A stretch of 34,494 nucleotides of DNA from DATAWZ01 sp036266975 (GCA_036266975.1 DATAWZ010000117.1:1-34494); one strand, 5' to 3'; shown: positions 15,185 to 22,709, numbered from the stretch's first letter. Translations and numbers: made by a program. The notes: generated by a model from the sequence alone, not told the origin.

Positions 15185-16096
15185 TCAGTTGGAGGCGGCG
15201 CGCGCCATGCGCTCCAGGCGCGTGGCCAGGCGCTCGAGGCCGAGCGTGCGCGCCGCCCTCGCGCCGCCGGCGGCGTCCAGCGCCCGGTCGGCGGGACGCT
15301 CCACGTCGACCTGCACCAGGGTGGCGATCTCCTTGAACATGCGCAGCTGATCGGCGTGCTCGCGCAGCGCCGAGCCGACCCGCGGGCGCTCGCGCAGCGA
15401 GGCGGCGATCGCCGCCTCCAGCGAGCCGTGGCGTCCGAGCAGGTCGGCGGCCGTCTTGGCGCCGATGCCCGGCGCGCCGGGGATCCCGTCGGAGGGATCG
15501 CCGCGCAGGGCGATCAGGTCGGGAATCAGCGCCGGCGGCACGCCGCTGCGCTTGCGTACCTCGGCCGCGTCGATGACCCGCGCGGGGTCGCGGCCCTTGA
15601 TCTCGAGCACCCCGACATGCTCGTCGACGGCCTGAAAGAGGTCGCGGTCGGCGGTGAAGATCAGCGCCTCGCCGCCCGCCTGTGACTCGACCTGCGCGTA
15701 GCTGCCCATCAGGTCGTCGGCCTCCAGGGCGCCGCCGTCGGGCACGGCGATGCCGAGTGCCTGGAGCAGTGCCGGGGCGCGCTCCCACTGCGCGCGCAGC
15801 TCGTCGGGCATCGGCGGGCGGTGGGCGTGATACGGGGGAAAGGCGCGCACCCGGTGCTCGGCCTCCTCCGCGCCGGTGCAGGCGAGGATCGCCCGCGGAC
15901 GGCAGGCCTCGCCCGCCGCCAGGAGCGCGTTGGCCGTGCCCAGCAGCGCGCCCGCCGGCGCGCCCGACCCGTCGGTGATCGAGCTGGGCATGGCGAAGTG
16001 CGCCCGGTAGAGCAACCAGGGCAGGTCGGCGAGGATCAGCGGTCCAGACACGCGAATGATCGGGGAAAGAGAGGGGCCCGGCGGGCCGGCCGACAT
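15185..16096 (-). CDS. 5'-3' exonuclease-like protein (FEN/Pol I N-domain family), stand-alone
   Basis: 303 residues from the ATG at 16096; a GTG at 16051 would give 288 and start nearer the conserved core. It has a PIN-like N-terminal domain and helix-3-turn-helix DNA-binding loop, as in the Pol I 5' nuclease: LILADLPWLLYRAHFAMP (Asp24), EADDLMG (Glu125, Asp127, Asp128), FTADRDLFQ (Asp150, Asp152), and ALRGDPSDGIPGAPGIGAKTA (Asp200, Asp203, H3TH). Two usual active-site residues differ. The position of the aspartate in the common VVFDA motif is Thr73 (ILACTG), and the YKAxR lysine is His (YHAHR). No polymerase domain is attached. It probably processes flap or RNA-DNA structures; activity is uncertain because of the substitutions. 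Confidence 0.87.
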   Translation of the reverse strand: MSAGPPGPSLSPIIRVSGPLILADLPWLLYRAHFAMPSSITDGSGAPAGALLGTANALLAAGEACRPRAILACTGAEEAEHRVRAFPPYHAHRPPMPDELRAQWERAPALLQALGIAVPDGGALEADDLMGSYAQVESQAGGEALIFTADRDLFQAVDEHVGVLEIKGRDPARVIDAAEVRKRSGVPPALIPDLIALRGDPSDGIPGAPGIGAKTAADLLGRHGSLEAAIAASLRERPRVGSALREHADQLRMFKEIATLVQVDVERPADRALDAAGGARAARTLGLERLATRLERMARAASN

Positions 16097-16118
16097 CGGC
16101 CGGCTGCGCCACCCTCTA

Positions 16119-16124
16119 TATGAT
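16119..16124 (+). promoter_or_regulatory. -10 box deciding the MaoC start
   Basis: TATGAT ends seven bases before the GTG at 16132. An ATG at 16120 lies inside this box and is therefore unlikely to be the real start. Confidence 0.5.
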
Positions 16125-16131
16125 CGCGGAC

Positions 16132-16584
16132 GTGCTGACGCTGAGCGGAGTCGAGCAGGTCAAGGAGCAGGTCGGGCAGGAGCTCGGGGTCAGCGAGTGG
16201 CTCGAGATCTCGCAGGAGCGGGTCGACCAATTCGCCGACGCCACGGGTGATCACCAGTTCATCCACGTCGACGTCGAGAAGGCCAAGCAGACGCCGTTCG
16301 GCGGCACCATCGCGCACGGCTTTCTCACCCTCGCGCTGTACCCCGGCCTGATGGCCGACGTGGTCAGCTACGAGGGGTTCGCCTTTGCCCTCAACTACGG
16401 GCTGAACCGCGTTCGCTTCCCCGCGCCGATGCCGACCGGCAAGCGCGTGCGGGCACAGGCCCGGCTGATGGCCGCCGAGGACATCAACGGGGGGATCCAG
16501 GTCACGACCGAGTACACCTTCGAGTGCGAGGGCGCTGAGAAGCCCGTCTGCGTGGCCGAGGCGCTCGTGCGCTTCTACACCTGA
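16132..16584 (+). CDS. MaoC family dehydratase (R-specific enoyl-CoA hydratase-like)
   Basis: A 150-residue single hot-dog-fold protein. The hydratase 2 motif is clear: FADATGDHQFIHVDVEKAK with catalytic Asp40 and His45, followed by TPFGGTIAHGFLTLALYPGL. It should hydrate trans-2-enoyl-CoA to (R)-3-hydroxyacyl-CoA, with possible roles in fatty-acid or polyhydroxyalkanoate metabolism. The GTG at 16132 is chosen over the ATG at 16120 because it lies seven bases after TATGAT. It is followed after 11 bases by the OsmC gene, which has its own ribosome-binding site, so the two probably form an operon. Confidence 0.9.
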   Translation: MLTLSGVEQVKEQVGQELGVSEWLEISQERVDQFADATGDHQFIHVDVEKAKQTPFGGTIAHGFLTLALYPGLMADVVSYEGFAFALNYGLNRVRFPAPMPTGKRVRAQARLMAAEDINGGIQVTTEYTFECEGAEKPVCVAEALVRFYT

Positions 16585-16595
16585 GAGGAGGCCCC

Positions 16596-17018
16596 ATGCC
16601 GGCCAAGGGCAGCGCGGAGTGGCAGGGTGAGTTGAAGACCGGTCACGGCACGTTCACCGCAGGCGATTCGATCAGCGGCGAGTACTCCTTCCGCTCGCGC
16701 TTCGAGGACGGGCCGGGGGCCAACCCCGAGCAGCTGATCGCCGCGGCGCACGCCGCGTGCTTCTCGATGGCGCTGTCGGCGGGCCTCGCCGGCGCCGGCA
16801 CCCCGGTCGACTCGGTCGAGACCGACGCGACCGTGACGCTGCGATTCGTCGACGAGAAGCCGACGATCACCTCGATCGCGCTCAGGACCGTCGGGCGCGT
16901 GCCCGGGATCGACGCGGCGACGTTCGTGGCCGCGGCCGAGGCGGCCAAGGCCGGCTGCCCGGTCAGCCGCGCGCTCGCCGGCGTTCCCGAGATGACGCTC
17001 GCTGCGTCGCTGGCCTGA
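16596..17018 (+). CDS. osmC: OsmC family peroxiredoxin (hydroperoxide reductase)
   Basis: A 140-residue OsmC protein reducing organic hydroperoxides by a two-cysteine mechanism. The peroxidatic Cys55 is in AAHAACFSMAL and the resolving Cys121 in KAGCPVSRAL. GANPEQLIAAAHA is the conserved pre-Cys helix. Length is typical of the OsmC rather than the shorter Ohr branch, though either reduces peroxides. ATG at 16596 with a GAGAGGAGG ribosome-binding site beginning at 16584. Confidence 0.93.
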   Translation: MPAKGSAEWQGELKTGHGTFTAGDSISGEYSFRSRFEDGPGANPEQLIAAAHAACFSMALSAGLAGAGTPVDSVETDATVTLRFVDEKPTITSIALRTVGRVPGIDAATFVAAAEAAKAGCPVSRALAGVPEMTLAASLA

Positions 17019-17025
17019 CCGTCGC

Positions 17026-18285
17026 TCAGCGGTGCGCTGAGGTGCCGCCGGTCGGCCCGCTCGTGCCGGTCGGCCCGGTCGGCGCCCCCGGCGCCGGCGG
17101 CAGCAGGCTCTGGCCGCTCTTGTCGGGCTCGGGGACAACCTGGCCGCCCGGCTCGACCGTGCTGAAGTCCTCCCAGGTGGAGGGCAGGCCGAAGCGCGCC
17201 GCGAGCTCGGATCCCGTCGTCGGCGTCGCGCCACCGGATCCCAGCACCTCCGCGGTGACCACTCGCGGTGAAACGCCACGGCTGAGCACTTCTATCCCCT
17301 CAAATGAACCCTGCACGAGCCCGGAGAGCTTGGCGGCAGCCGTGGCGAACGACATGCGGTATCTCCAGGAGTGGTCCGGCCCGGTGTCGTAGGGGTCGGG
17401 CACGCCGACGAGCCAGGGCTCGGCCTGCGCGCCGGCGAACGCGTTCTGGATGCTCTCGGTGTAGCCGCCCGAGGAGGAGAAGAAGTAGGTGATGACCGGC
17501 TTGCCCGCGTAGGTGACGACCTGGCCGGCGGTCGCGGTCGTCGCGGCGTCGGTCGCGGCGGTCTCGCCGTGGACCCCCAGGTACATCTGCGACTGGGTGT
17601 TCGAGTACACGTTGAAGCCCGAGCCCGCCGGCCCGGTGCTCGTGAGCCCGTAGGTGCGGGCCGCCACCGCCTGCGCCTCCAGGGCGGCCGCCGGCCACGA
17701 GGACGGCTCCTCGCCGGAGATGACCCCCATCACGTACTGGTCGTCGCGGATCCGATTGATCACGCTCATCCCGCCGTGGACCGCCGCGCGCAGGACGATC
17801 TGCCCGCGGTAGGTGCCGTTGCTCACGCCGTTCTGGGCGGCGCCGAGGACGCGCATCGGCCGCGGGCCGGGCTCGAGCACGATCGGAGCCGGCAGCGCGC
17901 GCCCGTTCAGCGACACCTCCCTGGCGCCGTCGAGCGCGAAAGAGTAGGTCGTCCGCGGGTTCAGCCGGTGCGCGTGGCCGGCCGCGTCGCGGACGTTGTC
18001 CTCGCCGCGGACCCGCGCCGAGGCGACGTTGCCCCGCAGCAGGACGGACACCACCGAGGTGCTCGGCACGGTTGTCAGCGTCGTGCCCGTGTAGTAGTGG
18101 GCGAGGATCTGCTCGTCGGTGGCGCCGTGCTCGGCGTAGCCGTAGGCGCCCCACTGGCTCATGCCCACCCCGTGGCCGTCGCCGCCGCCGCTGATCTGCA
18201 GCTCCTGGGCACCGGCCGCCGTCGCCGCGGCGGCGAGGAGCAGCGGGGCCAAGAGCAGCGGCAGGCGTCGGCGCAACCTGAGCAT
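17026..18285 (-). CDS. SpoIID/LytB domain-containing secreted protein
   Basis: A 419-residue protein with a signal peptide (RRRLPLLLAPLLLAAAATAAGA) and the SpoIID/LytB domain. GGGDGHGVGMSQWGAYGYA, DDQYVMGVISGEEPSSWPAAALEAQAVAARTY and YFFSSSGGYTESIQNAFAG are family hallmarks, including the EEPSSWP motif with the catalytic Glu of SpoIID lytic transglycosylases. The end is a low-complexity, collagen-like Pro/Gly/Thr stretch (APGAPTGPTGTSGPTGG). In spore formers SpoIID acts in engulfment; in other bacteria this domain remodels peptidoglycan. It is divergent from the ThDP-enzyme gene at 18333. Confidence 0.9.
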   Translation of the reverse strand: MLRLRRRLPLLLAPLLLAAAATAAGAQELQISGGGDGHGVGMSQWGAYGYAEHGATDEQILAHYYTGTTLTTVPSTSVVSVLLRGNVASARVRGEDNVRDAAGHAHRLNPRTTYSFALDGAREVSLNGRALPAPIVLEPGPRPMRVLGAAQNGVSNGTYRGQIVLRAAVHGGMSVINRIRDDQYVMGVISGEEPSSWPAAALEAQAVAARTYGLTSTGPAGSGFNVYSNTQSQMYLGVHGETAATDAATTATAGQVVTYAGKPVITYFFSSSGGYTESIQNAFAGAQAEPWLVGVPDPYDTGPDHSWRYRMSFATAAAKLSGLVQGSFEGIEVLSRGVSPRVVTAEVLGSGGATPTTGSELAARFGLPSTWEDFSTVEPGGQVVPEPDKSGQSLLPPAPGAPTGPTGTSGPTGGTSAHR

Positions 18286-18320
18286 GGTCTCGCAAACCGC
18301 GGACAGGGCCGAGGTTTCGC

Positions 18321-18326
18321 TAGCCT
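18321..18326 (+). promoter_or_regulatory. -10 box for the ThDP-enzyme gene
   Basis: TAGCCT ends six bases before the GTG at 18333, consistent with a leaderless message and with the GTG as the true start. Confidence 0.45.
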
Positions 18327-18332
18327 CGCGGC

Positions 18333-19979
18333 GTGAGCCGCGCCTGTGACGTCTTCGTGCAGTGCCTGGAGGCCGAGGAGGTGCGCTACGTGTTCGGGAT
18401 CCCCGGCGAGGAGACGCTCGACCTCAACGAGTCGCTCGCCGGCTCCTCGGTGCAGTTCATCCCGGTGCGCCACGAGCAGGGCGGCGCCTACATGGCCGAC
18501 ATGTACGGGCGGCTGACCGGCCGCGCCGGCGTGTGCCTGGGCACCCTCGGGCCCGGGGCCACGAACCTCATCACCGCGGTCGCCGACGCGTTCCTGGACC
18601 GAGCCCCGCTCGTCGCGCTCACCGGCCAGTCCGACCTGGAGCGCATGCACAAGGAGTCGCATCAGTACATCGACCTGGTCGAGATCATGCGCCCGATCAC
18701 CAAGTGGAACGCGCGCGTCGGCAGCCCGGAGATCATCCCCGAGGTCGTGCGCAAGGCGTTCAAGCTCGCCGAGTCCGAGAAGCCGGGCGCCACGCATCTG
18801 GAACTACCCGAAGACGTGATGGCCGAGCCGCTCGACGCTCGGCCGCTGCCGCGCCGGCCGCCGCCGGTGTTCGAGCCCGCGGCGCGCGATCTGCTGCGCG
18901 CGGCCGACGTGGTCCGCGAGGCGGCCTGCCCGATCGTGCTCGCCGGCAACGGGGTGGTGCGCGCCGGCGCCGGGCCCGCGCTGCGTGAGTTCTCGCGCGC
19001 GACGGGGATCGCGGTGGCCGAGACGTTCATGGGCAAGGGCGCGCTGGACTACGAGGACTCGCGGGCGCTGGGGACCGTCGGGCTGCAGTCGCGCGACTAC
19101 GCGCTCGCCGGCTTCGAGCGGGCCGACGTGGTGATCGCCGTCGGGTACGACCTGGTCGAGCACTCGCCGCGGCACTGGAACCCGCAGCGCGACAAGCGGA
19201 TCGTCGTCGTCGACTCGGTCCCGGCCGAGATCGACGAGTACTTCACCCCCGAGGTCGAGCTCGTCGGCGGCATCTACCACGCGCTCGTGCGGCTGGCCGA
19301 GGAGTGCCGCGACGTCGCGCGCGCGTCCGAGCCGCCCGGCTCGCAGCGGCTGCGCGACCTGGTGCTCGGGCGGCTGCACGCCGCGCGCGAGGACGACGCG
19401 TTTCCGATGCAGCCGCCGCGCGCGCTGTGGGAGATCCGGCAGGCGCTCGGCCGGGAGGACCTGCTCGTCTCCGACGTGGGGCTGCACAAGCTGTGGATCG
19501 GGCGCATGTTCCCGGCCCATGAGCCGGGCACCGTGCTGATCGCCAACGGGCTCGCGGGGATGGGCTTCGCCGTGCCGTGCGCGATCGCCGCCAAGCTCGT
19601 GCACCCCGACCGCAAGGTCGTCGCGGTCAACGGCGACGGCGGCTTTCTCATGAACTGCCAGGAGCTCGAGACCGCGATGCGGCTGCGCACCCCGTTCGTC
19701 ACCATCGTCTGGGAGAACCACCAGTACGGCTCGATCGTCTGGAAGCAGGAGCGGCGGTTCGGACGGCACTTCGGCACCGACTTCGGCAATCCCGACTTCG
19801 TGCGCCTGGCCGAGGCGTTCGGGATGCCCGCCTGGCGCTGCGAGTCCGCCGCCGAGTTCGGGCCCCTGCTGGCTCGCGCGCTCGCGCACGAGCTGCCCTC
19901 GCTGATCGTGCTGCCGATCGACTACTCGATCGACGTGGCGATCTCCGAGGAGCTGGGTACCGAGACGGTGGTCAACTAA
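18333..19979 (+). CDS. ThDP-dependent enzyme, acetolactate-synthase-like; candidate 2-oxoglutarate decarboxylase
   Basis: A 548-residue ThDP enzyme with the usual Pyr, middle and PP domains. The activating Glu48 is in VRHEQGGAYMAD, and the ThDP/Mg motif begins at Gly434 (NGDGGFLMNCQELETAMRL, ending ENHQYG). By homology it would be called acetolactate synthase large subunit. No regulatory ilvN subunit is adjacent, and the next gene is a succinate-semialdehyde-type dehydrogenase. The stretches FGIPGEETLDLNESL, HKESHQYIDLVEIMRPITKWN and IIPEVVRKAFKLAESEKPGA recall the cyanobacterial enzyme first annotated as acetolactate synthase and shown to be a 2-oxoglutarate decarboxylase, also encoded next to a succinic semialdehyde dehydrogenase. 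That specificity is inference from memory. Catabolic acetolactate synthase remains possible. Confidence 0.85.
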   Translation: MSRACDVFVQCLEAEEVRYVFGIPGEETLDLNESLAGSSVQFIPVRHEQGGAYMADMYGRLTGRAGVCLGTLGPGATNLITAVADAFLDRAPLVALTGQSDLERMHKESHQYIDLVEIMRPITKWNARVGSPEIIPEVVRKAFKLAESEKPGATHLELPEDVMAEPLDARPLPRRPPPVFEPAARDLLRAADVVREAACPIVLAGNGVVRAGAGPALREFSRATGIAVAETFMGKGALDYEDSRALGTVGLQSRDYALAGFERADVVIAVGYDLVEHSPRHWNPQRDKRIVVVDSVPAEIDEYFTPEVELVGGIYHALVRLAEECRDVARASEPPGSQRLRDLVLGRLHAAREDDAFPMQPPRALWEIRQALGREDLLVSDVGLHKLWIGRMFPAHEPGTVLIANGLAGMGFAVPCAIAAKLVHPDRKVVAVNGDGGFLMNCQELETAMRLRTPFVTIVWENHQYGSIVWKQERRFGRHFGTDFGNPDFVRLAEAFGMPAWRCESAAEFGPLLARALAHELPSLIVLPIDYSIDVAISEELGTETVVN

Positions 19980-20018
19980 TGGTGCCTCCGGTAAATCCGG
20001 TCGTCGATTCGCGAGCGA

Positions 20019-20098
20019 AAATCGAGCATGGCCAGGACGCAGGGAGCCGGAATAGCAGGGCTATTTCGGCTCCCGAGGACGCCGCCAGGCGAAGATTT
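20019..20098 (+). ncRNA. Candidate structured RNA / dispersed repeat, copy 2
   Basis: A 15-bp apical hairpin (20042-20056 with 20060-20074, one G-U pair, loop AGG) sits between AGGACGCA (20034-20041) and GAGGACGCC (20075-20083). Outside, TGGC (20029-20032) pairs with GCCA (20084-20087) and AAATC (20019-20023) with GATTT (20094-20098). The core and its order are the same as copy 1 at 11746-11830 on the other strand. The outer stems differ in sequence but still pair. It lies in the 175-base gap before the aldehyde dehydrogenase, so it could be a leader regulating that gene. Confidence 0.5.
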
Positions 20099-20099
20099 G

Positions 20100-20123
20100 C
20101 CGCCGCGAAGCGGGAGCGGATTT
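20100..20123 (+). terminator. Terminator- or attenuator-like hairpin
   Basis: CCGC (20100-20103) pairs with GCGG (20116-20119) and inner CGC (20104-20106) with GCG (20110-20112) around a GAA loop. A three-base bulge is present and ATTT follows. This is in the same position relative to the repeat core as the hairpin plus TTTT of copy 1. Weak by itself. Confidence 0.3.
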
Positions 20124-20154
20124 GCAGGAGGTGCCACTAAGAGAGGCGGTTGCG

Positions 20155-21612
20155 ATGAGCAGCGAGCAGGCCGTGCTGGACGCCGTCGGGAAGGATCTGT
20201 TCATCGGTGGGGAGTGGCGGTCGGCCAGCGGTGGCGGCCGGCTGGGCGTCGAGGACCCCGCGACCGGGAAGGTGCTGGTCGAGGTGGCCGACGGTCAGCC
20301 CTCCGACGGGCTCGCCGCGCTCGACGCGGCGGTCGGCGCCCAGGCGGAGTGGGCCCGCTCGGCGCCGCGCGAGCGTGGCGAGATCCTTCGCCGGGCCTAC
20401 GAGCTGCTCACCGAGCGGATCGACGACCTCGCGCTGCTCATGACCCTGGAGATGGGCAAGGCGGTGGCCGAGTCGCGCGCGGAGATCGCCTACTCGGCCG
20501 AGTTCCTGCGCTGGTTCAGCGAGGAGGCGGTGCGCATCCACGGGCGCTACATGGTCAACACGACCGGCAAGGGCCGCATCCTGACCATGCGCCAGCCGGT
20601 CGGGCCGTGCGTGTTCGTGACCCCCTGGAACTTCCCGCTGGCCATGGGCACGCGCAAGATCGGCCCGGCGCTCGCGGCCGGCTGCACGATGGTCGTCAAG
20701 CCCGCGCAGCAGACCCCGCTGTCGATGCTCGCGCTCGCCGGCGTGCTCACCGAGGCGGGCCTGCCGCCCGGCGTCCTGAACGTGATCACCTCGCACTCCT
20801 CCGGGCAGATCGTCGCGCCGCTGCTGTCGGACTCGCGCACGCGCAAGCTCTCCTTCACCGGCTCGACCGAGGTCGGCCGGCTGCTGATCGGCCAGGCGGC
20901 CGAGAACGTGCTGCGGATCTCGATGGAGCTCGGCGGCAACGCGCCGTTCCTGGTCTTCGAGGACGCCGACCTCGACGCCGCGGTCGAGGGGGCGATGATC
21001 GCCAAGATGCGCAACGTCGGCGAGGCGTGCACCGCGGCCAACCGCTTCCACGTCCACGAGTCGGTGGCGTCTTCCTTTGCCGATCGGCTCGCGGAGCGAA
21101 TGGGCGCGCTGAAGGTCGGGCGCGGGACCGACCCCGACGCCGACGTCGGGCCGCTGATCGACGAGGCCCAGCGCTCCAAGGTCGCCGAGCTCGTGCAGGA
21201 CGCCGTCGCCCGCGGCGCCTCGCTGCTCGTCGGCGGGCGCGCGCCCGCGGGGGCCGGGTACTTCTACGAGCCGACCGTGCTCGCCGACGTCGCCCAGGAC
21301 GCGCGCGTGCTGTCCGAGGAGGTCTTCGGACCGGTCGCGCCGATCGCCACCTTCTCCACCGACGAGGAGGCGATCGCGGCGGCCAACCGCACCGAGTACG
21401 GCCTGGTCGCCTACGTGTACTCGCGCGACCTGCGCCGCGCGCTGACCGTCGTGGAGGCGCTGGAGAGCGGGATGGTCGGTCTGAACCAGGGGATCGTCTC
21501 CAACCCGGCCGCGCCGTTCGGCGGCGTCAAGCAGTCCGGCTTCGGGCGCGAGGGCGGCTTCGAGGGGATCGACGAGTACCTCGAGACCAAATACGTGGCG
21601 ATCGACCTGTAG
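20155..21612 (+). CDS. NAD(P)-dependent succinate-semialdehyde dehydrogenase-type aldehyde dehydrogenase
   Basis: A 485-residue aldehyde dehydrogenase of the GabD group. Catalytic Cys292 is in VGEACTAANRF and general base Glu258 in MELGGNAPFLVF. FVTPWNFPLAMGTRKIGPAL contains the conserved Asn, FTGSTEVGR is the coenzyme-binding turn, and FGGVKQSGFGREGG ends the fold. GabD-type enzymes oxidise succinic semialdehyde to succinate. ATG at 20155 with GAGAGG (20141-20146) upstream. It follows the ThDP enzyme on the same strand after 175 bases that hold the structured repeat. Together the pair could run 2-oxoglutarate to succinate; related substrates cannot be excluded. Confidence 0.9.
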   Translation: MSSEQAVLDAVGKDLFIGGEWRSASGGGRLGVEDPATGKVLVEVADGQPSDGLAALDAAVGAQAEWARSAPRERGEILRRAYELLTERIDDLALLMTLEMGKAVAESRAEIAYSAEFLRWFSEEAVRIHGRYMVNTTGKGRILTMRQPVGPCVFVTPWNFPLAMGTRKIGPALAAGCTMVVKPAQQTPLSMLALAGVLTEAGLPPGVLNVITSHSSGQIVAPLLSDSRTRKLSFTGSTEVGRLLIGQAAENVLRISMELGGNAPFLVFEDADLDAAVEGAMIAKMRNVGEACTAANRFHVHESVASSFADRLAERMGALKVGRGTDPDADVGPLIDEAQRSKVAELVQDAVARGASLLVGGRAPAGAGYFYEPTVLADVAQDARVLSEEVFGPVAPIATFSTDEEAIAAANRTEYGLVAYVYSRDLRRALTVVEALESGMVGLNQGIVSNPAAPFGGVKQSGFGREGGFEGIDEYLETKYVAIDL

Positions 21613-21640
21613 GCGCCGGGGCGCGGCGGCGCCCGCTTGA

Positions 21641-21646
21641 TACGTT
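21641..21646 (+). promoter_or_regulatory. -10 box before a 21-codon ORF
   Basis: TACGTT ends seven bases before the ATG at 21654, the same geometry as other leaderless genes here. Confidence 0.35.
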
Positions 21647-21653
21647 GCGCTCA

Positions 21654-21719
21654 ATGCCGCGCCTGTCCGCCTTTGGCGACGTCCCGCGGCGAGTGGCACC
21701 CGGCCGGTCCACCACGTGA
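21654..21719 (+). CDS. Candidate 21-aa leader peptide / small ORF
   Basis: ATG to TGA encodes MPRLSAFGDVPRRVAPGRST and a final Thr. Its TGA (21717-21719) overlaps the GTG of the next gene in a GTGA junction, and TACGTT lies seven bases before its ATG. No homology is recognisable. It may serve to deliver ribosomes to the downstream gene. Alternatively the membrane-protein gene simply has a 5' leader. Confidence 0.3.
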   Translation: MPRLSAFGDVPRRVAPGRSTT

Positions 21720-22072
21720 GCTCCCGGGCCCGCATCGCCGGCTACGGCGGCTGCATCGGGCTCGTGGTGATCGGGATCGTCACGCTCATCGCGATCCACG
21801 GCATCGGCGGCGAGGCGGTCGGCGCGGGACTGATGGGGCTCGGGCTGATGCTCGTCGTGCTGCTGCTGTTCATGGAGGTGGGCATCAGCGAGGACCAGGA
21901 GCGCGTGCGGGCCGCGCTCGCCCAACGGCCGCCCACACGGGCCGAGCGCGCCAAGGCGGCCAAGGCGCGCGCCGAGCGCGAGCGGGCACGTCGGACGGCG
22001 CGCCTGGAGCACCCCCCGCCGACGCGCCTGAGGCGCCCGGACCCGCGCCGGCGGCGCCGGCCACCGTACTGA
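21716..22072 (+). CDS. Small membrane protein with basic coiled tail
   Basis: 118 residues. Two hydrophobic segments (GCIGLVVIGIVTLIAIHGIG and GAGLMGLGLMLVVLLLFMEVG) are followed by a charged Ala/Arg/Glu-rich helix (about 65-98) and a Pro/Arg tail. Family not recognised. GTG start overlaps the stop of a 21-codon ORF. It faces a small membrane-protein gene on the minus strand seven bases after its stop. Confidence 0.55.
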   Translation: MSSRARIAGYGGCIGLVVIGIVTLIAIHGIGGEAVGAGLMGLGLMLVVLLLFMEVGISEDQERVRAALAQRPPTRAERAKAAKARAERERARRTARLEHPPPTRLRRPDPRRRRRPPY

Positions 22073-22079
22073 GCGCGCC

Positions 22080-22268
22080 TCAGTCGCGCTGGGCGAAGCG
22101 CCGGTCGAGGGCCGAGGCGCCGGCGAGCATGGCCAGCGCCACCGACCAGCACACCCCGGCCCACACCCACCCCGCCGGGTGGGCCATGAAGATCGCCATC
22201 AGCAGCCCGAAGACGCTCACGACCGCGCTGTTCCAGACGAGCAGGGTCCGCAGGAGGATCACGGTCAT
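22080..22268 (-). CDS. Small two-helix membrane protein
   Basis: 62 residues from the ATG at 22268, with two membrane segments (WNSAVVSVFGLLMAIFMA and WVWAGVCWSVALAMLAGASAL) and a short charged end (DRRFAQRD). An ATG at 22316 in the same frame would add 16 polar residues; the shorter form begins right at the first hydrophobic region. Aromatic-rich helices make it look like a real membrane protein rather than a shadow. Function unknown. Confidence 0.5.
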   Translation of the reverse strand: MTVILLRTLLVWNSAVVSVFGLLMAIFMAHPAGWVWAGVCWSVALAMLAGASALDRRFAQRD

Positions 22269-22363
22269 CGGTCGCACCGCGCCGCAAATCGTCTCGCGCG
22301 GGCGCGCCGCGCGCAAGCGTCGCTGCGACGAGCACGATGCGGGCGTGCCACCATGCCCGGGCG

Positions 22364-22687
22364 ATGAGCATTCTCAGGCGCCGACGTGAGGAACGGCAGG
22401 CTCCGGTCGTCGAGGGCGATGGCGCCTCGGCGGGCGAGGCGGTCTCGCTCGTGGCCGAGGGCGTGGTGGCCGAGGGGACGATCAAGGCGCTGCGCGAGAC
22501 CGGGACCGTGCTTGCCGGCCACCCCGAGATGCAGATCGAGCTGATCGTCGCGCCGGACGAAGGCGAGCCCTACCGGGCGACGGTCACCCAGGTGCTCTCC
22601 CGACGGGTGCTCGACGAGTTCCAGCCAGGGGCGGTCGTGCCGCTGCGGGTCAGCCCCGAGGACCCGCAGGTCCTGATGATCGCCTGA
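22364..22687 (+). CDS. Conserved-type hypothetical protein with small beta domain
   Basis: 107 residues. After a basic N terminus and acidic linker comes a domain of about 70 residues: EGTIKALRETGTVLAGHPEMQIELIV, PYRATVTQVLSRR and GAVVPLRVSPEDPQVLMI. The pattern G-T-I-x-A-L-x-x-T-G...P-x-x-x-I-E-L, then a closing P-L-R-V-x-P-x-D-P, resembles an OB/SH3-like beta barrel found in many actinobacterial small proteins of unknown role. Cytoplasmic, no signal. The start is the ATG at 22364; an ATG at 22337 is possible. It ends about 38 bases before tRNA-Phe. Confidence 0.65.
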   Translation: MSILRRRREERQAPVVEGDGASAGEAVSLVAEGVVAEGTIKALRETGTVLAGHPEMQIELIVAPDEGEPYRATVTQVLSRRVLDEFQPGAVVPLRVSPEDPQVLMIA

Positions 22688-22709
22688 CCGAGTTCTCCCT
22701 GCTGTCGGC

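Noticed and set aside
16120..16131. ATG at 16120 as the MaoC start
   Set aside because: It lies within the TATGAT -10 box that is ideally spaced for GTG 16132.
18333..19979. Straight assignment as biosynthetic acetolactate synthase IlvB
   Set aside because: No ilvN or ilvC nearby, and the neighbour is a succinate-semialdehyde-type dehydrogenase; kept as a superfamily call with an alternative specificity.
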